Source: JAPKZH01 sp963715635
GTDB taxonomy: Bacteria; Acidobacteriota; Aminicenantia; Aminicenantales; UBA4085
DNA length: 64,000 nucleotides
Reading direction: 5' to 3'
Assembly (NCBI GenBank): GCA_963715635.1
Contig: OY970261.1
Span: 3,844,001 to 3,908,000, forward strand
Below the pieces are notes generated by a model. It was given only the letters and a program-made list of their open reading frames with translations. It was not told the origin of the DNA and did not search any database. The position numbers and the translations under genes are program-made. Positions within the stretch are counted from its first letter, which is position 1; the number at the start of each line of letters is the position of its first letter. Positions 9,090-18,015 of the stretch are shown piece after piece.

Positions 9090-9405
9090 CCTCGGATTCC
9101 CAGACCGTGACTTCTTTGACCGGGAAATCTTTGCGGAGATCCATGAAGAACCGCCGCGCCAAGTTTTCGGCCGAAGGGTTGAAGTCATAGACATCATTGA
9201 GAAGAGTATGGTCCGGCAGGATTTTGGCCAACGCTTGTTTGATCGAGTTGAAGTCGATGCCGATGCCGGTTTTGTCCAGCTCCTTGACCTCGATTTTCAC
9301 TTCCACCTGGAAGGTATGGCCGTGAAGCTTTTCGCATTTTCCGCGATATCCTTTGAGGAAGTGCGCCGCTTGAAACTTGTCCCGAACTTTTAATATCCAG
9401 CTCAT
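9058..9405 (-). CDS. queD: 6-carboxy-5,6,7,8-tetrahydropterin synthase
   Basis: QueD (PTPS family) makes 6-carboxytetrahydropterin from dihydroneopterin triphosphate. At 115 aa it has the zinc histidines in FQAAHFL and KLHGHTF, and the catalytic cysteine in GKCEKLHGH. The ATG at 9405 overlaps the queC stop by 4 nt. The reading frame is open well upstream of this ATG, but that part is in the wrong frame for queC and is not a real extension. FolE, which supplies the substrate, is not in the window. Confidence 0.94.
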   Translation of the reverse strand: MSWILKVRDKFQAAHFLKGYRGKCEKLHGHTFQVEVKIEVKELDKTGIGIDFNSIKQALAKILPDHTLLNDVYDFNPSAENLARRFFMDLRKDFPVKEVTVWESEDASATYTENH

Positions 9406-10097
9406 AATCGTCCTTCCTTTTTGAGTCTCGAAATCAGGGGGTCTTCGAAGCCGGCCTCGGCGAAAGCCCGTTCCCGCAGCAGGCAGGCCGAACAGGACCG
9501 GCAGGGGATTTCCTCCCCCGCATAGCAGGAAATGGAGTAGGAATAATCCGCATGGAGTGAAACCCCCAGGCGGATGATGGCCGACTTTTTCAGGCCGATC
9601 AAAGGCGCGTTGATCTTCATCGGCGGCCGGCCGAAAGCAGCCAGGGTTCCGGCGTTGATGGCCTTTTCCATGGCCTTGACGAACGCCGGCCTCGTGTCCG
9701 GATAATCGGGCGAGTCGATGATATTGAAGCCGCAGACGATTTCCGTAAAGCCGCGGTCTTCGGCCCAGGCCGCGGTCAGGGCCATGAATACGCCGTTTCG
9801 AAAGGGCTGGTACGTGGCCGGCGGGCCAGGCTTGATCCGGGCTAGATTTTTGTAGCGGGGCAGTTCGATCGAAGTGTCGGTCAAGGCGGAGCCTCCCACC
9901 TGCCTCAGGTCGAGCTTGAAGATCGTTTGAGGAACACCGATCTTCCTGGCCAGCCTCCGGGCCATCCGGACTTCGACGCGGTGACGTTGGCCGTAGTCGA
10001 AGGACAGAGCGTGAACCGATCGCCATCTGGTCAAGGCCCAGTAGAGGGCCGTCGTCGAATCGATCCCGCCAGAAAACAACACCACGCTTTTGACCAT
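9402..10097 (-). CDS. queC: 7-cyano-7-deazaguanine synthase
   Basis: QueC converts CDG to preQ0 with ATP and ammonia. The 231-aa protein starts with the PP-loop LFSGGIDSTTALYW and ends with a zinc site, CYAGEEIPCRSCSAC (four cysteines), characteristic of the family. It is the first gene of queC-queD-queE, and overlapping starts indicate tight co-translation. The 176-bp gap upstream shows no recognisable preQ1 riboswitch: no conserved aptamer tail is visible. Confidence 0.95.
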   Translation of the reverse strand: MVKSVVLFSGGIDSTTALYWALTRWRSVHALSFDYGQRHRVEVRMARRLARKIGVPQTIFKLDLRQVGGSALTDTSIELPRYKNLARIKPGPPATYQPFRNGVFMALTAAWAEDRGFTEIVCGFNIIDSPDYPDTRPAFVKAMEKAINAGTLAAFGRPPMKINAPLIGLKKSAIIRLGVSLHADYSYSISCYAGEEIPCRSCSACLLRERAFAEAGFEDPLISRLKKEGRL

Positions 10098-10273
10098 GCG
10101 GTTTGTCTTCCTATGGGATTATCATAAGAGATACGCCGTTCCTTTTCAATAAAGCACATAATGATCGCCCAAGCGAGCCGTATGCCGCTATCATTAAGGG
10201 AGGGGAAGGCTTTTTCATTCAACGGAAAATGGCCCTTTGCCGAGCGGCCCGCGGCTATTATTTTTGAATGGCC

Positions 10274-13200
10274 TTATTTCGAATCTTTTGCGCGATTCGA
10301 TACACTCGGAAATCGAGTTCTGATGTATTCAGCTGCGCTTTCTGGACTGAGTTTCACGCTTCCCGGACCGCTCCGGACATAAAAATCGCCGTCCGGGCTC
10401 TCCTCGACTCCTTTCCACTTCAGGAATACCAGCTCCGGGCTGCGCTGGCAGCTCACGAGGCAAACGGTCTTTCCCTGGACAATTTGGGTTATCGGATCGA
10501 TGCAGGTGCTGGCGCGATCACCAAGACCGTTTCGGACGGCCTGGGCGAGATGGCGCATGAACTCGTCGTCATTCTCGAACTGGTCTTGCTCTATCCCCGT
10601 AACCTTTCCGTTATCGCTGACGCCAATCAGAAGATCGCCCCCCGCGGTGTTGAGGAAAGCGGCGATGGTTTTGAGCACGCTGTAGGTGATGGCTTTGTCG
10701 TCCTTGCGATTTTCGCGCAGATTCCAGCGCAGTGTCGCCTTGAACTCAAGGGTCTTTGACTCACCGCGCTTGATCAGCTCTTCGGCCTGGCGGTGGGCCC
10801 GCAGGTAATGGTCAAACAGGAAGTCCCTCAGCGCTTCTCCGAAGGCCCTGTCGTCGGTAATCCTTTTATAAAGCTCGAAGTTTGAGTCCACGATCTCCTG
10901 AATGACGTCCTCGACTTTATGGTCGAACGTAAGTCGGATGTTCTCGCGAGTATTGACCCGGGCGCTGGCGTCGAGCGCCGCGTCGTCATTGAGCTTTCCC
11001 AGAATCTGCCCGAGAGTCACCCTGTGCTCGGGACCCAGGTTCAGCCCGAAACGCTCGTTCAATTCGGCAATGATCTGGGAGAGAGGCTCGAGCTGCTCGG
11101 CCGCCTGCTCATAATGGTCTTTCGTTAATATCGGCTTGAGCTGTCCGCCCTTCCGCACAAGACTTATAGTACCGCTTCCCGTCTGGCGGATTCGGTAGGA
11201 TTCCATATCGATGTTTTGCTGAATCTCCCGCGGAAGAGATTCCGGATCTGCCGGTATCAGCCGCCGCAGATGGCGGGCGAAGACATAAAATTTCTCGAGA
11301 TCCACGTCCGCGAAGGTCAGAACCTGCGCCAGGAAAGCATAAAGCCGCACATAATCGGTAATCTGTCCCCGAAAATCATGCTGCTCCTCGCCTGACAGCT
11401 CGGCGAAGCGGGTCGTCACGGGTGCGAGCATGGCATAAAGCTGGTCCTGAGAAGCTTTCTTGTCGAAGTAGATTTTTGCGAATTGATTCACGTCCGCCTC
11501 GGTAAAAACCGGAAACGCAGCTAGCCTGTTTTGTATCTCGTAGAGCAGGTTCGGGTCAGTCGCTTCCGACAGGAGTGTCGTCTCATAATAAGGCTCGAAC
11601 GCCGCCTGGATCTCATCCGCCTCATTGGCAAAATCCAAGACCAACGTCCCGCGCTTCTGGGGATGAATACGATCCAGGCGCGATAGGGTCTGCACAGCAT
11701 TTACCCCGCCGAGTTTCTTGTCCACATACATCGTATGCAAAAGAGGCTGGTCGAATCCTGTCTGAAACTTGTTGGCGCAGATGAGGAATCTGTACTCAGG
11801 CCGAGCAAAAACCTTGGCGGTCTGCTTCTCCGGAAAGCCGTTCATTCCTGTCTCGGTGTAGGATTGTCCGCCGTCTGGGACCGTTCCCGAAAAAGCAACC
11901 AGTGCCTTGAAAGGGAGGCCTTTCTCTAGGAGATACCGGTCCAAAACCAGCTTGTAGCGCACGGCATGCAGCCGCGACCGCGTCACGATCATGGCCTTGG
12001 CTTTCCCGCCGATCTCGTTCTGGACCTGGGCGGCGAAGTGCTCGGCCATGATTCGCACCTTCTCGCCGATGGCGTGCGGATGAAGCTCGACGAACGACTT
12101 GAGGAGATATTCCGCTTTGTTCTTGTCGTAGCGGGGATCGTCCTCGATTTTCTTGAGAAGGCGCCAGTAAGCCTTGTAGGTCGTATAATTCCTGAGGACG
12201 TCGAGGATGAATCCCTCCTCGATCGCCTGGCGCATGCTATAGAGATGGAACGGCTCGAACTTCCCATCCTCGCGCTTCGTCCCGAAAAGCTCCAGCGTCT
12301 TCGCCTTTGGCGTCGCCGTGAAGGCGAACATCGAGAGGTTCGGGAGCCGACCGCGCTTCTCCATCTCGGCCAGGATCGCGCTTTCGAGCTCCTCCTCGGG
12401 GGTTGCGGCCCCGGCCTCCTCCCTCTCGGCCTCTTCGAGGCTCCCGGCCGCGAGAACCGTCTTAAGGCTCTTCGAGCTTTCTCCCGACTGCGAGGAGTGC
12501 GCCTCGTCGACGATGACGGCGAAGCGATGACCGGGAAGCTCGCCGATCTCGCCCACTATTACCGGGAATTTCTGTAGGGTTGTCACAATGATCGTCTTCC
12601 CGGACTCGAGGGCCTGTTTGAGCTGGCGGGAAGTCGTGTCGATATTTTCGACGACGCCTAGTGTCTGCTCAAACTGATGCATGGTCGTCTGGAGCTGACG
12701 GTCGAGGATGCGCCGGTCGGTGACGACGACGATTGAGTCGAAAACCCGCTTATCCTCGTTGTCATGAAGTGTTGAAAGCCGGTGGGCGAGCCAGGCGATG
12801 GTAAAACTCTTGCCGCTTCCGGCCGAATGCTGGATGAGATAGCGCTGGCCGGCGCGATATTGGCGGGCGTGGGCGACAAGGCGTCGGACGGCATCAAGCT
12901 GCTGATAGCGCGGGAAGACGAGCATTTTATTTCCAGTCTTGCGGCCTTTCTCGTCCTCTTCCTCGACTTCGTGGATGAACTGACGGACGAGGTCGAGGAC
13001 ACTGTCGCGGGCCCAGATCTTCTCCCAAAGATAGGCGGTGGCATATCCTTTCTGCGTCGGTGGAACGGGCGGATTTCCAGCCCCGCCGAATTTTCCCTTA
13101 TTGAACGGCAGAAACCGCGTCTTCGGCCCGGCGAGCTGTGTTGTCACGTAAACGAGATCGGGATCGACGGAGAAATGGGCGAGACAGCGGCCGTAGGCGA

Positions 13201-13810
13201 AAAGCGGCTCGCGCGGATCGCGGTCGCTCATATATTGTCTGATTGCATCCTCGACGGTCTGTCCCGTGAGCGGATTCTTTAGCTCGGCAGTGAAGATCGG
13301 TATGCCGTTAAGGAAAAGGGTCATGTCGAGGCTTTGGGCGCTTTTCTCGCTGTAGCTGAGTTGGCGGACGACCGAGAATAGGTTCGCCGCGTGCAGCCGC
13401 TTGATTTCCTCGTTGAGCCCGCTCGAAGGCCGGAAGTAGGCCAGCCGGAATTTGCAGCCGGAGTCTTTGAGGCCGTTGCGCAATACGTCCAGCGTGCCGC
13501 GCCTCACGATCTCCCGGGAGAGACGCTTGAGGAATTGCTCTTTTACCGCCTGACCGTAGTGTTGTTTGAGCCTTTCCCATTCCTTGGGTTGCGTTGCTAT
13601 GATGAAGTCGATGACGTCGCGCGGGACGAGGCAAAGCGAACGATCATATTCTTCCGGCCGCCGCTTCCGAAAGCCGCCCGGCGGGAATTCGCCATAAGGC
13701 GCTGCCTCTTCGCGAATCCCGGCGCCCTCGCCGACGCAGGCGTCCGGCCCATATCGGAGCAGCCCGCACTCGATAGTTTTTTCAAAGCTCAGTTCGGAAA
13801 TATCAGGCAT
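10274..13810 (-). CDS. hsdR: Type I restriction enzyme R subunit with C-terminal AlbA_2-like domain
   Basis: HsdR (1178 aa) is the translocase/nuclease subunit of a type I restriction complex. The N-terminal nuclease core has an Asp near 162 and AELKNP at 175-180. The SF2 motor has HSAGSGKS (Walker A, about 328-335) and VDEAH (about 434-438). Residues from about 1015 to the end are extra: ESKTLEFKATL, a helix, then GGDLLIGVSDNGKVTGIE and a DFYVRSGPGSVKL tail, the signature of an AlbA_2 (Schlafen-type) domain. The gene directly follows the Fic gene with no gap (TAG then ATG), so it probably depends on that promoter and not on the hsdM operon. Confidence 0.93.
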   Translation of the reverse strand: MPDISELSFEKTIECGLLRYGPDACVGEGAGIREEAAPYGEFPPGGFRKRRPEEYDRSLCLVPRDVIDFIIATQPKEWERLKQHYGQAVKEQFLKRLSREIVRRGTLDVLRNGLKDSGCKFRLAYFRPSSGLNEEIKRLHAANLFSVVRQLSYSEKSAQSLDMTLFLNGIPIFTAELKNPLTGQTVEDAIRQYMSDRDPREPLFAYGRCLAHFSVDPDLVYVTTQLAGPKTRFLPFNKGKFGGAGNPPVPPTQKGYATAYLWEKIWARDSVLDLVRQFIHEVEEEDEKGRKTGNKMLVFPRYQQLDAVRRLVAHARQYRAGQRYLIQHSAGSGKSFTIAWLAHRLSTLHDNEDKRVFDSIVVVTDRRILDRQLQTTMHQFEQTLGVVENIDTTSRQLKQALESGKTIIVTTLQKFPVIVGEIGELPGHRFAVIVDEAHSSQSGESSKSLKTVLAAGSLEEAEREEAGAATPEEELESAILAEMEKRGRLPNLSMFAFTATPKAKTLELFGTKREDGKFEPFHLYSMRQAIEEGFILDVLRNYTTYKAYWRLLKKIEDDPRYDKNKAEYLLKSFVELHPHAIGEKVRIMAEHFAAQVQNEIGGKAKAMIVTRSRLHAVRYKLVLDRYLLEKGLPFKALVAFSGTVPDGGQSYTETGMNGFPEKQTAKVFARPEYRFLICANKFQTGFDQPLLHTMYVDKKLGGVNAVQTLSRLDRIHPQKRGTLVLDFANEADEIQAAFEPYYETTLLSEATDPNLLYEIQNRLAAFPVFTEADVNQFAKIYFDKKASQDQLYAMLAPVTTRFAELSGEEQHDFRGQITDYVRLYAFLAQVLTFADVDLEKFYVFARHLRRLIPADPESLPREIQQNIDMESYRIRQTGSGTISLVRKGGQLKPILTKDHYEQAAEQLEPLSQIIAELNERFGLNLGPEHRVTLGQILGKLNDDAALDASARVNTRENIRLTFDHKVEDVIQEIVDSNFELYKRITDDRAFGEALRDFLFDHYLRAHRQAEELIKRGESKTLEFKATLRWNLRENRKDDKAITYSVLKTIAAFLNTAGGDLLIGVSDNGKVTGIEQDQFENDDEFMRHLAQAVRNGLGDRASTCIDPITQIVQGKTVCLVSCQRSPELVFLKWKGVEESPDGDFYVRSGPGSVKLSPESAAEYIRTRFPSVSNRAKDSK

Positions 13811-14971
13811 CTAGACTTCGGTCCCTTGCCTGAGAATATCCAGGCATTTTTCATAGGCATACAGCCGGTTTCTCTTCCGTCCTGTAACCTCTTTGACAAT
13901 TCCGATTTTCTGGAGGGCATCGAGGACGCCGGTCACGGTGGGCGGCGAGATCTTCGTTTTTCTTGATAGAAATGGAATGTTGGCGATAGGACGACCCTGG
14001 AGGACCTGGTGTATTCGAAGAGCAGAGCCGGCCTTTCGCCCAAGCTCCCGAATCTTTTTTCGGTCCTCTTCAGCAATGTCATTCAAGCGCCTGGCCGTCG
14101 TCACTGCTCCTTCAGCCATCTCTCGGACTCCGTCAACGAAAAAATGCAGCCACGCCTCCCAGTCTCCTTCCTGACGGACTTTCATCAGGAGATCGAAATA
14201 TCGAGACCTGTGCTGTTTGAAATAGAGGCTGAGATAGAGAAGAGGCTCCCGGAGGACCCCCCCGTGACAAAGGAGGAGCGTAATCAATAGCCGGCCTATC
14301 CGGCCGTTGCCGTCGCTGAAAGGATGGATTGTCTCGAATTGAACGTGAGATAAAGCGGCTTTGATCAAGATCGGAGTTTTTTCCGGAATATCATGAAGGA
14401 ATTTTTCAAGTGAACTCATGCTTTCGGCGACCCGATCGGGTGGAGTAGGCACGAAAATTGCGTTGCCTGGTCGAGTTCCTCCGATCCAATTTTGATCTCG
14501 CCGGAATTCGCCCGGGCTCTTGTCGCTTCCCCGGCCTTTTGCCAGCAAAATCCCATGGACCTCGCGAATTAAGCGGTTGGACAGAGGAAATCCCCCTTTG
14601 AGTCTTTTCAGACCATGTGTCATCGCCGCCACGTAATTTGAGACCTCGACGACATCATCGAGCGGGACTCCCGGCGCCTCTTTCAATTCGAAGAGCAAAA
14701 GGTCGGAAAGTGATGTCTGCGTTCCTTCGATTTGAGACGAGAGGACCGCCTCTTTGCGGATGTACATGTATAAGAAAAGATCGATGTCGGGCAATAGCGT
14801 TGTTATACTGTCCAGCCGTCCCAGGGATAGAAGGGCCTGATCAAGGGCTTCCCGAAGGGACGGATCGATTGCTAAAGGAGGATTGGGAGGAAGTAGATAT
14901 GGGAAAAAAGCCCGGACGGTTTCCTCTCCCGTCCGCTTGACGATGAATTCCCCTGTCAATCCACGGTTCAT
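13811..14971 (-). CDS. Fic family protein (class II, with autoinhibitory motif)
   Basis: Fic proteins usually transfer AMP to hydroxyls of target proteins. This 386-aa protein has the full catalytic loop HPFSDGNGRIGR at 216-227. SSQIEG at 78-83 matches the inhibitory helix motif [S/T]xxxE[G/N] placed N-terminally (class II). A Fic_N domain fills the first 120 residues and the tail (about 320-380) looks like a winged helix (FLSRKTKISPPTVTGVLDALQK). It is immediately upstream of hsdR. It may regulate the restriction system, but stand-alone Fic-HTH proteins are common and the target is unknown. Confidence 0.9.
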   Translation of the reverse strand: MNRGLTGEFIVKRTGEETVRAFFPYLLPPNPPLAIDPSLREALDQALLSLGRLDSITTLLPDIDLFLYMYIRKEAVLSSQIEGTQTSLSDLLLFELKEAPGVPLDDVVEVSNYVAAMTHGLKRLKGGFPLSNRLIREVHGILLAKGRGSDKSPGEFRRDQNWIGGTRPGNAIFVPTPPDRVAESMSSLEKFLHDIPEKTPILIKAALSHVQFETIHPFSDGNGRIGRLLITLLLCHGGVLREPLLYLSLYFKQHRSRYFDLLMKVRQEGDWEAWLHFFVDGVREMAEGAVTTARRLNDIAEEDRKKIRELGRKAGSALRIHQVLQGRPIANIPFLSRKTKISPPTVTGVLDALQKIGIVKEVTGRKRNRLYAYEKCLDILRQGTEV

Positions 14972-15326
14972 GGCTGCCTTTTTATTGCTTGCGGCTATTA
15001 AAGTTTCTTTAATTACGCAAAGCCTAAATAAAGGATAGCACCGTTTCCTTTAATAAGCAAGGGAAAAATCATGCTTTTTCTTCAATTCCTCGATAAACGT
15101 GAATATTTGCCTATGTTACGCAAGATAGACCGGGCATCCAATTTCTCCCGCCGGGCAGGACATTGGGGCTGCCAAGCATCAAGTATGTTACTTGCAATCT
15201 AACAGCAAAGATTCTAAGATAGTGTTGCAGATTAGAGGGCTTCCGCGATGGAATCAGACAATATTAAGATCTAAGCGCGGGAAATCATACATATATTAAT
15301 TAATTTGGCAGAAAAGGAGACAGACA
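14972..15326. other. Divergent intergenic region between fic and the HEPN cassette
   Basis: A 355-bp AT-rich gap between divergently transcribed genes, and so the likely promoter region for both. One plausible plus-strand promoter is noted separately. I see no gene, RNA or clear repeat. Confidence 0.5.
15192..15220 (+). promoter_or_regulatory. Candidate promoter for the two-gene HEPN cassette
   Basis: TTGCAA (15192-15197), 17 nt, TAAGAT (15215-15220). It would give a leader of about 100 nt before the ATG at 15327, which has a good AAGGAG ribosome site. Weak consensus, correct spacing. Confidence 0.35.
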
Positions 15327-15776
15327 ATGGGTAAGGTTCGAATACGTCATGGCGAGGATGAGATCGAACTCGAGGGTTCGGATTCCTTTATAAAAAAGCA
15401 ACTGGAAGCTTTTTATAAACGTGTGCAGTTGATTCCTGCCCGGGTGCCTGCTACGCTTAAAAAGGATATCCAGGCTGCAACAGGGAAAAAGCCCTCAACA
15501 GAAATCCCTTCCCCAGCCGAGTTTTACAGAGCGAAAAATCGGACAGATGGGGTTTCTAAAATCCTCATTTTTGGCAAGTACCTTGAAGAGTTTCGAAACA
15601 AAACTGATTTCACTCCCCAGGAACTTAACGACATCGCTAAAGAAGCAAAGCTTGCAAAAAACATTCACCCCCAATATTTCTCAAATGCAGTCAAGCAGGG
15701 TCTTTTGCGGGGGTTGGGCGGCGGTAAATATTCTTTAACTTTAAGCGCTGACGATGTTCTTGCCGCAATGAGATAG
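15327..15776 (+). CDS. Hypothetical protein, partner of HEPN-like protein
   Basis: A 149-aa protein I do not recognise. The N-terminus (about 1-35) is a small charged beta/helix segment, and residues 40-70 are proline- and lysine-rich. Residues 77-147 form a compact predicted helical/winged-helix unit (KILIFGKYLEEF ... GGKYSLTLSADDVLAAM) that resembles residues 18-92 of the next protein. A strong AAGGAG precedes the start. The stop is 6 nt from the next gene, so the two form an operon, opposite in strand to the flanking restriction genes. Codon and base use is more AT-rich than the neighbouring housekeeping genes, suggesting transfer. Confidence 0.75.
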   Translation: MGKVRIRHGEDEIELEGSDSFIKKQLEAFYKRVQLIPARVPATLKKDIQAATGKKPSTEIPSPAEFYRAKNRTDGVSKILIFGKYLEEFRNKTDFTPQELNDIAKEAKLAKNIHPQYFSNAVKQGLLRGLGGGKYSLTLSADDVLAAMR

Positions 15777-15782
15777 CGCGTC

Positions 15783-16574
15783 ATGACGGTGCAAGAATTC
15801 CTGGGGCGCTCCGGGAATATCATGGATTACTCTCGAAAATCCATGGTCCTTCTTTTCGCATATTATCTCCGGCAACATCAAGGAATAATTGAGTTCACAG
15901 CAAAGGATATAAAAATTTGTTTCGCTCAAGGCCCCCTGAAAACCCCATCAAATTTAGCAAACCTTCTAAGAAATATGGCAAAAGGGCGAAATTCGTCTCT
16001 TATGAAAGCTGGGAAAAAAAATACCTATGCTTTGGCAATGCCTGGACTAAATGAGGTCGAAACATACCTTACTTCTAAGGAGCAGACTGAGGTCGAAGTT
16101 GATGCCTTTTTAAGAAACGCCATTCCCTATCTTGAGAAGGTTGTTGCCAAGGTTAGTGAATTAAATCAGAAGAAGTTCTTAGCCGAGTCAATTGCGTGCC
16201 TTGGCGTAGACGCCAAGCGCGCTTCCATTATCATGACGTGGGCGGCAATCATAGCTCATCTTTATGACTACACGCTCGAAAATAAGCGAAGACTTGCGGA
16301 ATTCAATGCAGCTCTTAAGCGACGCTCAGATAGGTACAATAAGGTCGTAATCACAAAGTATGACGACTTTGCAGATATACCAGAAAGCATTTTTATTGAG
16401 GTCTGCAGATCTGCGAAAATCATTAGCAATGACATCAGAAAGATCCTCGACGAGAAGCTCGGAATTAGGAATACGTGCGCTCACCCTTCCGGGGTGGAGG
16501 TGCATAAAACCAAAGTAGTAAATTTCGTCGAGGACCTTGTTGACAATGTAATCGTGAAGTATCGCATAAAATGA
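15783..16574 (+). CDS. HEPN-like domain protein with N-terminal winged-helix-like unit
   Basis: A 263-aa protein of unrecognised family. Residues 18-92 resemble the C-terminal unit of the preceding protein. Residues 110-263 are helical and end in GIRNTCAHPSGVE, where R229-NTCA-H234 matches the RX4-6H motif of HEPN ribonucleases and toxins, with the polar residue after Arg that is typical of active members. HEPN proteins in restriction islands often act in abortive infection, cleaving RNA. Here this is inference from one motif and the context between hsdS and fic. It faces the broken hsdS with 30 bp between. Confidence 0.6.
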   Translation: MTVQEFLGRSGNIMDYSRKSMVLLFAYYLRQHQGIIEFTAKDIKICFAQGPLKTPSNLANLLRNMAKGRNSSLMKAGKKNTYALAMPGLNEVETYLTSKEQTEVEVDAFLRNAIPYLEKVVAKVSELNQKKFLAESIACLGVDAKRASIIMTWAAIIAHLYDYTLENKRRLAEFNAALKRRSDRYNKVVITKYDDFADIPESIFIEVCRSAKIISNDIRKILDEKLGIRNTCAHPSGVEVHKTKVVNFVEDLVDNVIVKYRIK

Positions 16575-16604
16575 TCGTGGGATGTGGGGGCTTGAGCGTA
16601 CGGG

Positions 16605-18014
16605 CTATACCGCATCGCTCAGGCGAGGCGATACAACATCCCGAATATCGATCTTCCCTGTGACAACAGCGGAAATGAGGGCGGTGCGGTATTCCTTGAG
16701 ACGGTCAATGGCTATGCGAATCTTTTCGATTAGCGCGTCGAAGCTGTGTGTTTCGTGATCTAATTTCTGCAATATTTCATGTTGCTCTTGGATTGGTGGA
16801 GCTATGACAAATAATACTTCAATATCACCCATTGAGATATTAGGCTGCGTTCCAGCTGACCAAGTTCGCTTTATCTGTTCCTGTATGTAATTTGATTCAA
16901 GAGCGTGCGCAAGGAAGGGCGGCAGAATTCGGGATTTATTTGCACGAATAAGTGCGAGCGGCGACCAAACGCTGAAATCATGATCTGCTACGACCAAGGC
17001 CAGTTTGCCGGTCGTCGCCCCTGACTTGCAGAATAAGATGTCGTCAAGAATAGGCTTACACTTGCGGCAATACTGCGCATGAAGTGGGGGTGAGATAAAT
17101 CCTCGTCTGCGATCGAAGTCGATTTTACCGTTAGCCACCGCCTCAGCTGAGATAAAATCTATCCCTTCGTCTTCAAGCACAGGGGTTTCATGTGGGCCAT
17201 CAGTAATTTTTACAGATACACATCGCTTAAGGGGTAGTCCTATCCAATTGCTTGGAAATTGAACAATCCATTCGACACCGGAGTCTTTCATAGGGACGTT
17301 TGGGTCGAGGCCTTTGGTGACAGTCTGAGTGATAAGGGCTATACGCTTTTCCTGAAGCAGCTCAATCAGCCGTTCCTTCTTCGCTCTAAGCGTATCGATT
17401 ATTGCGATCTCGTGGTCGAGGAAAGCGGTGATCGCTTGTTGTTCATCATCGGGCGCCACTGGAACTCGAATAGATCCCAGGATCGATCCATTGAGGTTTC
17501 CCAGGCCAGTGGTCGTCGATGATAGGAAAACGAGCTGTTCGCGAGCCACCGGACAGTTCAACAGATACCAGCTGTAGCGAGACAGATTCGGCCAGGCTAC
17601 GCGCAACCGCTGCATAAAGTTGGAGAAACAGCAGTTGAGGGCTGCCACGGACGTATCCACGATGGACGTCTTTCCGATGTGTAGTTCGCTGCCACTGGAC
17701 TTGTTTACGACTAGATCACCTACTTCAAGCCGGGCGTCAGATGCCTCCCGAGTCTTTAGTCAACGTCTTGCTGGATTCTCTATATTCCATTCGCCATCTA
17801 CCGTTTGCTCAGTTGAACGAAGAACGATAACTCCATCGTCAGCGAAATCTTCGCCCCATACGCCGCTGTCGTTTCTCGATAGCAACGCCTTGAAGGGCTT
17901 TACATCCCAATGTGCTGGGATCTTGCCAAGCCACTCGACGCCGGAATCTTTGTATTCTGGGTAGAGGCGAAACCGCTGGCGTTCGGTCTCAGAAAAATAT
18001 TGTCCGTCGCTCAT
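16605..18014 (-). pseudogene. hsdS: Type I restriction specificity subunit, interrupted by one in-frame stop
   Basis: HsdS directs the methylase/restriction complex to its DNA site. Two target-recognition domains are readable in a single frame of 470 codons; each begins with KDSGVEW and a following P-x-x-W (about residues 22 and 217). The frame is broken by one TGA at 17762-17760, after NIENPARR; the sequence resumes in the same frame with GDLVVNKSSGSELHIGK, a normal HsdS continuation. So one base change (or a sequencing error) splits it into 84 aa and about 385 aa. The downstream part retains one complete recognition domain and could act as a half-subunit if restarted. It follows the 121-aa gene by 1 nt. 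Confidence 0.85.
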
Positions 18015-18015
18015 G

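Noticed and set aside
10098..10273. Possible preQ1 riboswitch before queC
   Set aside because: No conserved preQ1 aptamer stem and A-rich tail could be found on the minus strand.
10253..15003. GCGGCTATTA near both ends of hsdR-fic as attachment-site repeats
   Set aside because: It is only 10 bp, with no integrase and no extended identity; probably chance.
17755..17770. Selenocysteine or recoding at the hsdS TGA
   Set aside because: No SECIS-like hairpin is evident and HsdS has no redox role.
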